Assembly: GCA_037074765.1 (NCBI GenBank) | Contig: JBAMDO010000205.1 | Span: 35,213-99,212, forward strand | DNA from: Mansonella perstans | Taxonomy: Eukaryota; Nematoda; Chromadorea; Rhabditida; Onchocercidae | Reading direction: 5' to 3' | Length of the DNA: 64,000 nucleotides | Shown here: positions 20,317-32,045 of the stretch, piece by piece | How positions within the stretch are numbered: position 1 is the first letter of the stretch | Layout of the letters: each line of letters opens with the position of its first letter | The notes under the pieces: generated by a model | Seen by the model: only the letters and a program-made list of their open reading frames with translations | Databases searched by the model: none | Told to the model about the DNA's origin: nothing | Translations under genes and position numbers: made by a program

Positions 20317-23300
20317 TTAAGCATCAAAACCAACGCTCGAATGTTCAGTCTCTAACTGCGAATCGATCAACCGATTTTTCTTCATTCTTTTCGACGTATT
20401 TGTCCAAATAGTTGATACACGAACACAAACGCTATTCAACACAGCGCTTGTTGCATAAACTCCACCTACTGCAGAACATAAACGTACAAGCGTTTGTAGC
20501 AGTGAGCTGCAAAGAAAAAATACATAACGTTATATCAAACTTGTTAATGTGACTATGATTATCAAATTAAGCTTGTTAATGCGACTATGATTATCACATT
20601 AAGATTGTTAATGTGACTATGGATTACGCTGGTTAACTAATGAATGTATTTTATTTAATCCTTATTTTAAAGTTAAAGAATTCAACGTATTTATGGGATC
20701 CTGTCATAAAATCTGCGAAAATGAAACAATGTGAAAAAGAAAATAAATTCATGTGCTGTTCCTGATAAGATCAAAGACTTACGATTGAACACGCCTAACT
20801 TCAATGACTGTTGCTGCAAATTCGTAATGAATAATGATAGTTGCATGCTTATGCACATCTTTTTTAGGCGTTTTTTTCTACAAAAATGTTTGACAGCATT
20901 TAATACATAAAAAACTGTAACAACATGAATTAACGCATTACTGTGATAGCAAATCCTTTCAATATCATACACAAAAAAAAATCATTTAATAATGTTATGA
21001 CTAGAAAGATTAAAAAAGGACTAAATGTAATCAAGCAATATATTACTGAAATTGAGTTTTCAGATTTTAATATGTCCACAAAAATTATACTTGCAAAGGC
21101 AAACCATGAATGTGACAGAATATTGATACGTAAGTGTAGAACCACCAAAAAAGCCATTATGATATATTCTTGTAGGTACAATCTTTAAAAAATAACGAAA
21201 TTCGTCTACACCTAAAAAAAAGATCGGTATAAGACCAAAAAGTTCTATCCCTTCGGAAAAAATTGAAATTATATGTTGAAACAATCAAAGCAAATCAGAA
21301 TACAGAAATGTTCAGTAAAAAGACTGAATATTTCTCCGACAAATGATTCGTTACACAGAAAATAACATAAAAATAATATAAATGTCTTAATCGACATTTC
21401 TGTTTTCTGATTCATGTCTGCATTCTGCTTTTTACTGCTAAATTAATTTTCAGACTTATTTGCGATGTTAGCTTCTGTAATCACTTTCCATTAATTTATT
21501 AATTTCGCTTGACTGCAATGTCTGAATAGCAGTAAACAAAGCCCGCTGTGTGCTGACAGTGATAATACAGTTCTTCCTTTAAATATTTTCCGATATAATA
21601 ATCAAGCTAATATTCTCATGAAAAATTACTGTAACAAGCAACGCTGCTAAACTATAATCATAATCCATTATACTGAAGGGAATATTTTAAACCATTTATA
21701 AATTTTTCCACTCCGGAAAACTAATATTTAAACGGTAAATTATCAAACTTTTTCGCTGTAAACTCGTCCTGCCTTAGAACTAATATTCAGTAATTGTTGT
21801 AAACATTTAATCACACTCCCAACAATATAAACAGTTAAGATCTTCGACTAAAGTCGCTTCAGGAATTCACTTACTCCTTGGATTAACAGTGCTCGTTCTT
21901 TAATTAATAATCTCTGATAAAGTTCTTAATAACATTCGAAAAAATATTTTCCCTTACTCAATAAACCTTTACCACAAATATTCGCCTGTACTCATCTACA
22001 AAAAAAGACTTCATTATCGAAAAAAAGAAATTTATACAACCCTATCTAGATTAACAAAAAAGTATATAAAGCGTAAATATTAAACTGGTAAGTACTAAAA
22101 TTTCCTTTTTGAGTAACTACGCTCCTAAGATAAAAATCGAAAAAAAAAGACTGATAAACTGAAATATATAGCAATGGTTAAAAGCTTAAATGTAACCTGT
22201 TTCAGAAATCTGTTCTATTCCCGCCAGCGGAGTTACAAGACCATATATTCTGGGACCGAAATTAAATCGCTCAATTCGATGAGAAATATTACCAGCTAGA
22301 AAGAAACAACTACATTTGTTCTAGACAGTATTTTAGAGTGACAACCCACCAATCAAAATGGTTTGATATTCCTATCAGTTAGTCAAACAGACCAACAATG
22401 AGCTTTCATAAAGATGCCAATGGATAATATCTACTGTATCAACAAAATAACAAGTTTCAACAGTTAATTTAACCGATACAGAAAAAACAGTAATCTACTT
22501 CAGAACGTACACCTACATAAAAAAAAAACTTACGGCTAGAAATTCCACCAAAATGAGCAAAAATACCATCGACGCCTAGACTTATACCAGTGTTAACAAC
22601 AAAACTGTCACCTTTGACTTTGTTGACACGCATACGACCATGTATACGGCAAGCTGTGCCTTCATTCTTTTCTGAGTTACCTGCAACGGTAAGTTCTGAC
22701 TTTAAGAGTGTATGTAAAAAACAAAAGAAATATACAACACAAAGAAATGGTTTCTTGATTGTATTACCATAATGACATCGTTAGTTTTCATATTTAGGCA
22801 CTTTGCCTTTGCACTGTTTCAATCTTTTACAAAGAAAGAATAGGATATATCCAAAACAGTAGATGTTTTGCCCCGATTTTAACTCCAGTTAATACTAGCG
22901 AAGTTCTATTTTTTTGACGACTAAAAACCAAGCACGTTGTGATTTTTTTTCCTTTTTCCTGACCTTTTGAAGTTTGATCAAACAAGGCTTACTTGCAATG
23001 ACATGAAATATGTTAAATCCATTCCCAACTAATATCAATGTTCCACCGTCCAAGGATGGTTCTGAGTTCTTCCTTTTTGATTGCATCGCATGCGCTTCTT
23101 CACGTTGCTTTGTTTCTGCTTCAGTTTTCAAACCCTCCTCCACTCGCCTGCTGACAAAAGTCATCTATAAAACTTCAACAACGTCCATTAAATAAATATT
23201 TCAAAAATTATATTATAAAAACTTATTAAAAACCCTGTAGTAACAATCAAGAAAGATAAAGGCTGTAGCGGATACTTAAGTAATTGGAAAAAGTAGGGTG

Positions 23301-24346
23301 CGACTTTCTCCCTGCTCGATGTGTTGAAAACGAACAGAATTACTTCATCAAGACTCTTAAACAGGGTGGTTCTTTCCTTTGTACGACGCTGTACTTCTTT
23401 TAGTTCCTTCCAATACATTGCTTCTTTCTCCGTAAATTCGAAACGCGTCGGATCATGTTTGAATCCATTCAGCGAATTCAATTCACGTGAGGCAGTACCC
23501 ATAAGTTGTGCCATCAAATTCGTACAGGGAGTTGCAACTATCATATCCACTTCCAATTCAGGACGCCTGAATTTATAAGGAAAAAAAAATAAGCAATCCA
23601 TTCTGAATTTCACCCGAATGCGAGTAATTTTCCACAGTGAGTAAATTAATAGGTGGAATGAAATTTTATACTTACTCACTGAAAGCTGTATCCACCGAGA
23701 ATTTATAATAATGCCCCTCGTCACCATAAAAATAATTCCGCAACTCCCCAAAGACTAATGCTGCGATGACGAAGAATGATATACTTGCAACTGCAAAATT
23801 AATATCAATTGAGACTAATCAAACACGAATATTAGCACTAGACAAACGAAGAGTCCTTGCTCAATTTTTCCTTAACTATTTAAGCTAAGATTAAAGTAAT
23901 ACAACCAAATGTAAATAATACGCAACATTAAAATGCTTCTGACAAAAAAGGATTGCGTTTAAAGTAGTATCATAGACAATATTAAGAAAACATTCAAGTA
24001 TGCGCATCTCGGCAACTTATTATCGAGCCAATCAGCTTGCAAGCAAGGTTTTGTTGGTCGATTTTAACCGTGTAATCTACTATCAAAATGTTACTCTCTA
24101 AAAATAGAAAAAATGAAAATAAACTAGTCTTTAGAAACTTAACATGCATTTTTCTAATCACATAAGGATAAAAAGGTATCAGAAGTAGCGAGCAGAATTT
24201 GAAAGTCACTTACGGAATCCACCGGTAGCTCGCTTCTCCTCACTAACTTCATCCACAGTTTTGTTAAATGCATCGAAATCTCGCACAACTTCCTGAACTG
24301 TTGGACGTCTACGTCGAACTGTTGTGCCGGACAACAGCAATGACAT
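20317..24346 (-). CDS. ERGIC2/Erv41-like ER-Golgi cargo protein
   Basis: Nine exons: 24214-24346, 23676-23790, 23344-23566, 23047-23164, 22534-22680, 22197-22295, 21105-21211, 20783-20877 and 20317-20515, in one phase, 411 aa. An N-terminal ERGIC_N region (VQEVVRDFDAFNKTVDEVSE) precedes a first membrane segment (SISFFVIAALVFGEL). A lumenal domain follows with ATPCTNLMAQLMG, CRIHGRMRVNKVKG and NISHRIERFNFG, which are hallmarks of Erv41/Erv46. A second membrane segment lies in the last exon (LVRLCSAVGGVYATSAVLNS). The family cycles between ER and Golgi as a cargo receptor complex with ERGIC3. CRIHG and similarity to ERGIC2 over ERGIC3 decide the subtype. It is slightly longer than the human protein (about 377 aa). 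Confidence 0.88.
20540..20623. repeat. Tandem repeat of a 32-bp unit in the last ERGIC2 intron
   Basis: CTTGTTAATGTGACTATGAT plus twelve more bases occur at 20540-20571, again with small changes at 20572-20603, and as a partial third copy at 20604-20623. Confidence 0.85.
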
Positions 24347-26015
24347 ACTCACACCAGCGGCACCTTAGAAAAGTACCACCAATCTAAGTAACATATCTAA
24401 AGCTGTTTCGGTGTAATGTGGGAGGTAGTGCGTTACGTGAGGAGTGTGTAAAGACTATACGAAGTATAGAGATAACAGAATTTAGGAGGAATAGAAGTGT
24501 GAGTGAGCCATTATTAAGGATCGTGCTAAGTTGGAGTAAGTACGATTCGTATCGCAAATAGCTGGCATTAGCCAGGTGTTAGCAACATTTATAATGAACA
24601 TACGTTGGCACAACGACTAACCGAGTTTTGTACACCTTAAAATAGAACTATTGTGCTGCATATGATGCAATATAAAATGTAGCATGCTCACGCTACTACC
24701 AGTTCACGTATCTGAAGCGGACGTGTATTACGTGTTATGCAAGAAAAGGTAATGAAAGTGCAGTAAGTTGCCATAAAGTATCGAATGATTTCGGAAATGC
24801 CTTCTGTCACGAAGATTAAGGATGGGCGTGTGTTTGTGTGGTAAACTTCAGGTTCATACGACAAAATTTTTATGAAAGATCATTTAAAGTGTTGGTAAAC
24901 AATTGTTGACGGTTGTATTGTATAGGGACGTGATAAAGTAAAGTAATTTAATTTGGATTTTTAACAAATCCATTTTTGATAGTGCGAGAACGGTAATATA
25001 TGGAAAATTTATTGGAATATTTGGAGATATTAATCACACATTGGAGTCGATTTTTTTGAAAAATAAAGTTTGGCACGGTATGTCATCTAATTAAAAGCTA
25101 AATATGAATTAAATGAATTGTTTTTACTTTCTTGATAGGTATAAATTCTGTATCACTAGTATCATGAAGATATATGTGGCGATTTGATTCGAATTAAAAT
25201 TCTGCTTACTACCGAATTTAGCGCTTCACGGTCTCAGAACTGCATTATTTTCAAAAATTTTCTAGTAAGTTAAATGAGTGGATTTTGAAGGAGAGGTATC
25301 CAACACTTTTACTCAAATGCATTATATGTAATTAAAGAAGTAAAAAAGAAATCTCTAGCTCTTCTTTTAAATTTTGATGACTAGTTCACTCCTCTTTTTA
25401 AACGTATTCAGCTAACACCCTGAAATTTTCGATAACAAACTAGCTTGATTATGGCTGTTTAATATTTCTCAACAAAAAATATTCTTACTTAATTATCAAT
25501 TTCATCGATCCATTGAAATTTGCGTCGTTGATAATCGATATGTGATTTCATATGATGATCCCAATCAGGTACAAGCCATTTCAACTTGCTCGATGAACGT
25601 ACCGAATGTTACAAGTATTCGAGCTACTTCAGTTGTTTTATTTGTTTCGATCGAAAATAGGCAATTTACGCTCTGCCAGTGACATTTTAGCGATTTCTAT
25701 GCAGAATAATGCTGGAGTTTCTTGTTGTAAAATAGTTTGAACTTGTTCTATAATAATTTTCATAATTAATTTGAAAAAAAAGTGCAACGAAAAATTACAA
25801 AAGAATTAATAAAGTAAGCTGAAACAACAACTGCAAATAGATGAATGGATCGATGTTTGCTTTTCCTGTTAAAACATTATTCGAAGGAGACAATTTTTGC
25901 GATTATCTGATGCAAACATCAAATTGGCACAAAGCATAGTTATTATGTGAGCATTTCTATATTTTACATGCGAAACTCTTGTTGACTTATTTTACACTGG
26001 AAATTTAAAATAATC
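24347..26015. other. Intergenic, no gene recognised
   Basis: No frame with a recognisable domain on either strand. It probably includes the ERGIC2 promoter at its left end. Confidence 0.5.
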
Positions 26016-26339
26016 ATGCGAAGTCGCTTTATTAAATTATGGTCTAGTCGTGCTACTGTTTACCATTCTAAATTCTGGAAGAATGTGCGTCGTAATTTGC
26101 TCGGTATGTAAACGATATTTTTGTTACCACTCATTGCTAAATCTTCTGTTTATATGGTAATTTTACACGAAAAACGGAAATTTGGAAAAAGATCCATTAT
26201 TGCCTCAGGTAAAGTTAGTTATATTACACTTACAACAAAATGATTTTTTTGTGATTACCCAGGCAATAAATAAATTTAGAGTGGAAAAGGAACGGTTGCT
26301 TGTTTCTCTTAAAGCCATGCAGGGAATATTTTCTACACC
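26016..26339 (+). CDS. Possible small gene start, three phase-consistent exons, function unknown
   Basis: The ATG at 26016 opens an 88-base exon (MRSRFIKLWSSRATVYHSKF...) ending at a clean GTATGT donor (26104). A 17-base exon at 26192-26208 and an exon at 26263-26339 (AINKFRVEKERLLVSLKAMQ...) continue in phase to a GTAAGT donor. The basic, Arg/Ser-rich N-terminus could be a mitochondrial presequence. I could not find the next exon in phase and recognise no family. The tiny second exon has a weak acceptor. Treat it as a hypothesis. Confidence 0.3.
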
Positions 26340-26696
26340 GTAAGTTAAAATGTTGTTTGTTAAAGTGAAAAAAGTTTTCTGCACAAAATTCATCGCAGAT
26401 GTACTTCTTAGTGTTCGATTATGTTCGAAAATCAGTTAGAGAACATTTAAGGATATAGCGTAAATCGCTTATTTGACCGTAACCAGTTTGCAAGTGTAAG
26501 TCTGAAATTGGTCATACATCCATAGGTTTGAATGCAGTATTGATGTTGTTATGGTTCAAAAGGTCACGATAACCATGTTGTTATTATTTCGTTCTCTTTT
26601 TCGCTGTATTGCTTTCTCGCACCGATTACATATTTTCAGAGCCATTTTGTGAAATACGCGACAGGCCAATCAATGTCTTATGTATCCGGAGCAGTT

Positions 26697-26915
26697 TGGC
26701 TCCGATTTTCTCCTATTGCAGCAGACGAGTGCACACATTTGTGGGGAAGTCAGTTGTTAGAATTGAATTTTTTAAAATTTGAAAGTTTATCAGTGGATAG
26801 GATTATTAATTATAGAATATATTGAAAGGGAGAATATGCTTAATAGGGCAGCATTCTCTTACTCATCCGAACCCCAATCTTTTCGGGTTTTCGGGCTTGC
26901 TGTTTTCCCTCTGCG
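26697..26915 (+). repeat. First copy of a duplicated segment (two blocks)
   Basis: 26697-26815 matches 27117-27235; both read SPIAADE.THLW and LSVDRIINYR in one frame. 26821-26915 matches 27531-27634. In the first copy the blocks are adjacent. In the second they are separated by ~300 bases that include an Argonaute exon. Confidence 0.75.
26821..26915 (+). ncRNA. Candidate structured RNA, copy 1
   Basis: Paired with 27531-27634. A hairpin AACCC(loop)GGGTT at 26870-26889 corresponds to AATCC(loop)GGATT in the other copy. That is a compensatory T-A to C-G change. TCCC/GGGA forms a second hairpin next to it, and AGGGA/TCCCT can close the whole. The strand is not determined. I do not recognise an RNA family; it is not tRNA- or 5S-like. 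Confidence 0.3.
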
Positions 26916-27404
26916 GGAGTTTCTGAACCATACTGCTTAGATTTCAAAATTTGATAGTTTCTTGTTTGTGCTTAGTCAAATCACAACAAAAGTAGTTTTT
27001 TTTCTAATCTGGTAAGCCATTCAAGCAATCCCATGATGCAAACTGTTCATTGTAATCTTTTGCATTTTTATATAACCAGATTTTATGGGTTATCTTTTTT
27101 TCTTAGGTGTGTACTACAGTTCTACCTCTCCGATTGCGGCGGACGAGTTCACGCATTTATGGAGAAGTCAGTTGTTAAAATTAAATTTTTTGAAATTTGA
27201 AACTTTGTCAGTGGATAGGATTATTAATTATAGAAGGCGTTACTCTGTTCAATTCACGTTACACTTGGATATTTAAGAATTTTTTGTCCGAGCGAATTGA
27301 ATGTTTTATGTTGTTATTCTAGCTCTCTTTACATATTATTTTACTTTTTTCTACTAATTCCTTTCGATTCTAAGCACAGTAATTTTTTGAATATTCGTGC
27401 GCAG

Positions 27405-28246
27405 GAACGAGCAGTAGAACAGAACATCAAACCGGGTACTACTGTCGATAAGCATGTGGTGAATCCCGTCCTAAGCGAATTTTATTTGAATTCTCATTCT
27501 ACATTTCAGGTTTTTATTTTAAGTATGTAATATTGAAGGGAAGCATATGCTTAATAGGGCAAGATTCTCCTATTCATCCGAATCCAATCTTTTCGGATTT
27601 CCGGGCTTGCTGTTGTTCCCTCTGCCGGGAGTTACACTGGAGATGACTGAATGATAGAGATATCTTTCAATAACTGATTGGATTTTTATCAAAAACTTTA
27701 GGTACTACAAAAATACCACGATATACTGTGTTATGGAATTCTTTGGCAATGGAGGGAGACAGGATTTGGCATGATAATGTATGCACTTGCATACGATTTC
27801 GAGATTGTTAATATGGCTGTGTCGCTTCCATCTCCTGTGATAATAGCTTCACCAGTATGGCTAAGCGTAGTCGTTGCGGTTATGTGGCTATATAGTAAGT
27901 ATCAGTTTTCTATTTGTTCGCTGCATCGAATTAAGTAATGTGCACTTTAATTTCATAATTGAAAGATATTTTCATACTAAAAGTCTCGTGAATTTCATTA
28001 CCTATTACACACATGTTGATTAGTAAAAATTGAATGATTTTTAGCGGTGATGATGAATCCGAAAATTCTGATAATGGATTGGTAAATCGCTGGCGGCAGT
28101 ACGATTCAATGCTTGAAAGTCATTCAAGAATCAAGTTCCCATACTTTCTATCTTCGAGATCATTTGACGGGAGGAGTATCCGGCAAGCAAGTTCGGAATC
28201 AGATCACTTTATAACTGGGCTTTTTACACTCCACTACCCTTTATGA
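27405..28246 (+). pseudogene. Argonaute C-terminus (PIWI end), frame-broken
   Basis: Exon-like pieces lie at 27405-27522, 27702-27894 and 28045-28246. The first reads NIKPGTTVDKHVVNPVLSEF and YLNSHSTFQ, the conserved end of the PIWI domain. The second reads KIPRYTVLWNSLAMEGDR, then in a shifted frame ALAYDFEIVNMAVSLPSPVI, then in a third frame MAKRSRCGYVAI. Two frameshifts therefore break the exon. The last exon has GDDESENSDNGLVNRWRQYD and ends LHYPL. The resemblance is to Argonautes that bind small RNAs; the subfamily is uncertain. Upstream PAZ, MID and most of PIWI are not visible here. Sequencing error at two sites is the alternative to decay. Confidence 0.65.
27531..27634 (+). ncRNA. Candidate structured RNA, copy 2
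   Basis: Second copy of the 26821 block, lying in the intron between the first two Argonaute-like exons. It can form GCAAG/CTTGC around the AATCC/GGATT hairpin and an AGGGAA/TTCCCT closing stem. Confidence 0.3.
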
Positions 28247-28663
28247 ACTCGCATTTATATTTACCTACTGTTTCTATTTTATCCTTTGTTCTTAGTGTTC
28301 TTGAAAAGCATTCGCATTATTATTATTTGTTGTGCGCTTCCATTCATGCGTCAAATTTGTTTTTTCTCACGATGAAGAGTGGATCTCGAGGAACGATACA
28401 AATCTTGGGAAGCATTTTTATTTATTATTTGTTGTTTCTTTGAATCATGGTTCTCTTATATTACCGTACTCTTTTAGGTTTAGTAACAAGTTTTGTTCAA
28501 TTTTTGCTGTATCTATTTTGATAGAACGTTGTGTGGTATATGCAAATACATGAAATATATTTACAACATTGAAATGTAATTGTCATTTTTTTGTTTGAAA
28601 AATCTTGCTTTTTTTTATTTATTTAATTACACTTTATTCAAAATCTAAAAGTGACAAACTTAC

Positions 28664-29282
28664 TTTATGATTTAAAACGTCTTCAATTGTAGCCATGTGC
28701 TTTCCGCGTTGTCCATATTCTGGCCAATACTTCACCGCCAGATCATCGTATGATAGACGACCTCGATCAACTTGCATTGCTAAGCAAAGTGCTGCAATTG
28801 CCTGTAATTAAAATGACATCTTTTTAAGCACGATAAAATTTTAATGGTTCACAAATTAACGCTGTTACAACAAACACGTTTTTAAATTGTATATATTTTG
28901 AATTCACTTATTGATTTGAATTTGGATGAACTTTTTCACTCCAATCCTAAAATTTCAATAACCAGCAGCAGAAATGAGGCTTTGGTTAATGCGAACTGAA
29001 ATGAATGAAACTGGTTTTCTTATTAGTATCATAAATTGCTAAAATGATGTTGTTTCTTGAACTAAAATTTGCGCCCAAAAATATGCAATTTTCTGAACTT
29101 CAGAATCAGTCCAAGTAATATTCAAATACCTTTGTAGTAGAAAATAGAACACTTTTGGTGTCATAATTCCATTCACGAAGCGATTCGGAATCTGAATAAC
29201 CATTCCATAAGTTTATGATAACTTTTCCATTTTTAATAATTGTTAAATGCGCACCTTCCTTTTCCAAACCCATTTCAAAATT
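28664..29282 (-). CDS. LACTB-type serine beta-lactamase-like gene, two exons visible
   Basis: Exons at 29130-29282 and 28664-28801 join in phase 0. The first reads EKEGAHLTIIKNGKVIINLW, NGYSD, and SVLFSTTK. The second reads AIAALCLAMQVDRGRLSYDD and LAVKYWPEYGQRGKHMATIE. The STTK motif (S-x-x-K) is the active-site serine/lysine pair of class C-like beta-lactamases and LACTB peptidases. Good GT donor and AG acceptor sites flank both exons. I could not find the N-terminal exons or the downstream exons with the YxN and C-terminal motifs. It is either a fragment or a gene with long introns that I failed to trace; to the left the Argonaute remnant intervenes on the other strand. Confidence 0.65.
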
Positions 29283-32045
29283 CTGTCTAAAATGTCAATG
29301 TTACTGCTACTGGTACATAAATTTCCTATTAAATTTGAATTATTTCTTTTATTTTTCTATTTATTTATTTCCTGCCCTTCACTTACTACTTTAATTTCTA
29401 CAAAATCAAACTATTATTTAGAAAGAAAAATTTGAAGCTTGAGAAAAAGTTATACGAATGGCACGTTTTTCGTGATTCTTAATGTTTTAGGAAGAATACC
29501 TCCAGTTTTTACCATACCTTAAAGCTGATCAAGATTTTGTTACTTATTTGTTGAGCTCTTCGAAAGCTGGTACAATTGAACGAAATTTATCTTATTGCTT
29601 ATCAAACTAATTATTTTCTTTCTTATTCAAGTCTTTTTGGTTTAAAGTTTATTTTGTTTTTAAACATTTTGAAAAATAGATTGTTAAAATTTAAAAATTT
29701 TTGAGTTTTGAAATGGTCAAGAAGGAAAGGAAGAGGTGAAATGGATCCGAGTTCGCGTAAATGTTTATATTTTCCGATGTGAAGTAAACATCTGAATCTC
29801 GATCACTGGCTAGTAGTATTGGTCTTTTTAGCAAATCTTGAAGTCAGAAAACGACATCCATTAGGAAGTTTCACTGCAGTAAAGATACATTATTCTAACC
29901 AAAAAGAATAAATAATATGCAGCATTTTTATAAATCGGAAGTTATCATCCTAAGCTGTTTGCTAGAATTGTTTTATTATCAGAAAGGTCACAAGTGCTGA
30001 AAAACAAAATATACTTCCACTTCTAATTTTTGTTCTTTGTTACTCCAACTTAACAATCCGAATTCTGCTGGTTTATTTTTTGTGCATAAATGGACTACTG
30101 AATAAAAAATATGATTATAGCTGAAGCAGTGAAATAATGGTCTTGGATATATGAATATTTCCGGGGCTGTGAAGTACACATTGGTTAAAAAAGGCGAAGT
30201 TTCTTAAAAACAAAGAAAAAAAACATTTTCGAAAGCTGTTTGTAAAAACTTACATTACAAAAGTTTCTGATTTGAATGATTCAGTCTGATTGAGGGCTTC
30301 ATTACTTGTAGGAATTATAGGAGTTTGGGATAAGGAGAAGCTAACTTTAGTAATTTTTTTTCACCAAAATTAGCTTCGAAATAATGGTCTTGGATATATG
30401 AATATTTCCGGGGCTAAATTTTTTCAGCAAGTCAAATCAAAAAAAAAAATGGTAAATTTTATGGTAAATTTCAGCAAGTCAAATCAAAAACTAAATTTAG
30501 TTTCAAGCATCATTCATCGCAAATAAATTTAAAATTTAAATTGCGTGTCTACACTTTGTATATGATGTGATAAATTCATCCCTAGATAATTTAGGATTGG
30601 GGTATATCGTAACAATTTTTGTCTGTGGAATGTTACAAAAATTTTTTTCGAATGTTTCGAACGTATACAGTGTATATTTAACAGACACACACTCTTTAGA
30701 TTTTATATACTGAATTTTAAAATCACATTTCCGGTTTTGAAATATACTTTTTATTTCCGGTTTTGAAATATACTTTTTTTGAAACAAATTGCAGCATCGG
30801 CCAGATTTCTTACCAGATCCTATTTATAAAGTGGTTTTTATGAACGATTCGGTTTGGTAAGACTTTCTACCTTCATCAGTTTTGTTATAATCAATTCAGA
30901 TTTCTTTTTAACCATTGGGGTTGATTTTACTGTTAAAGCATCGTGTTGTTACTGTACATATATGGGACACAGCTGCATAAGAAAAGTTTCTCGCAAGTCG
31001 CATGACTTTATTGTTGGTATTTAGCTTCTGGTACGCTTTGAGCATATATTATTTCATTTGGACATTTTCGGATCTATTTTCTGCTTATGTTAAACCCACA
31101 TTTCGTTTGCTAGCTTTAAATTCATTGGTCCCTGACTCATCATTTACTCATTATTATTTTTTATAAGATTCTCGCAATTATCGGCATGCCGATAATACTG
31201 AATTTACTGTAGATTCTGGGGTATAACAAAATCAGGAATTTAATATGCTATTTTTAAAACGAGTGCTTTTAATGGTTTGGTTATTCACGGAATGAATTGA
31301 GTTTGTTCATCTTTGAGTGCTACTTAATCAAGAAATTTATTTACCCTTAATAATTACCCCGTGAGGTACCTCTGATTGAATTCGAAATGCGGACTGTGAA
31401 AAAGTGCAAAGCAAGATATCGGCAGCTCCGTACAACGCAATTATGCAATTTTCTCATTTTTATTATCCGTGACGCTGTCTTCATTTTATGCAGTCAAAAT
31501 TTTCTTTAACAAGAAAAACAATGGCAAGCAGTGATTTATACCATAGAACTTGATAATTTCACTCTTCTGTCATTTTTCAGCAGGAAAAGAATTCGTATGA
31601 GTTACATATACCTTAAACCTGCAAATAGTCCTAAATTCTTTCGAAGATTTCCAGCAATTTGACCTCTGAAACTTGAACAAAAGTGCTTGAAACTTTCTAT
31701 TTAAATTGGCTCCATCAAGTACAAAAATTTATTATTAAAGAATCCAATCGAATTACATATTGCGCAACTGTCAATTTGGTGACGGCTTAATGGTAGAGTG
31801 AAATGTAGAACCAGACCGCCGTACAGCAATGAATGTATCAATTATTTTTGTCGCGACTGTGCCAGCAGATGATTTCAACTGAAATTTACGGGAAAAAAAA
31901 ATGATTAAGAAATAGGTTAGTTGCTATTCCAGAAATATAATAATTGTTAGCACTTGTACTCCCTTCAATTTAATTTTTGGACAATTTCAAGAACTCTTTA
32001 AATTTTCAAAATACAATGTTTAATTCTATGTCAAATCTGCAAGTA
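29283..32045. other. Intergenic, no gene recognised; short repeats
   Basis: A 38-base direct repeat (TAATGGTCTTGGATATATGA at its core) occurs at 30131-30168 and 30378-30415. A 26-base unit (TTCCGGTTTTGAAATATACT...) is tandem at about 30729-30778. No coding domain was recognised on either strand. Confidence 0.55.

Noticed and set aside
23188..23751. Single 187-codon minus frame as one exon
   Set aside because: It runs through an intron. The conserved ERGIC2 sequence is split, with GT-AG sites at 23676/23566 and at 23343.
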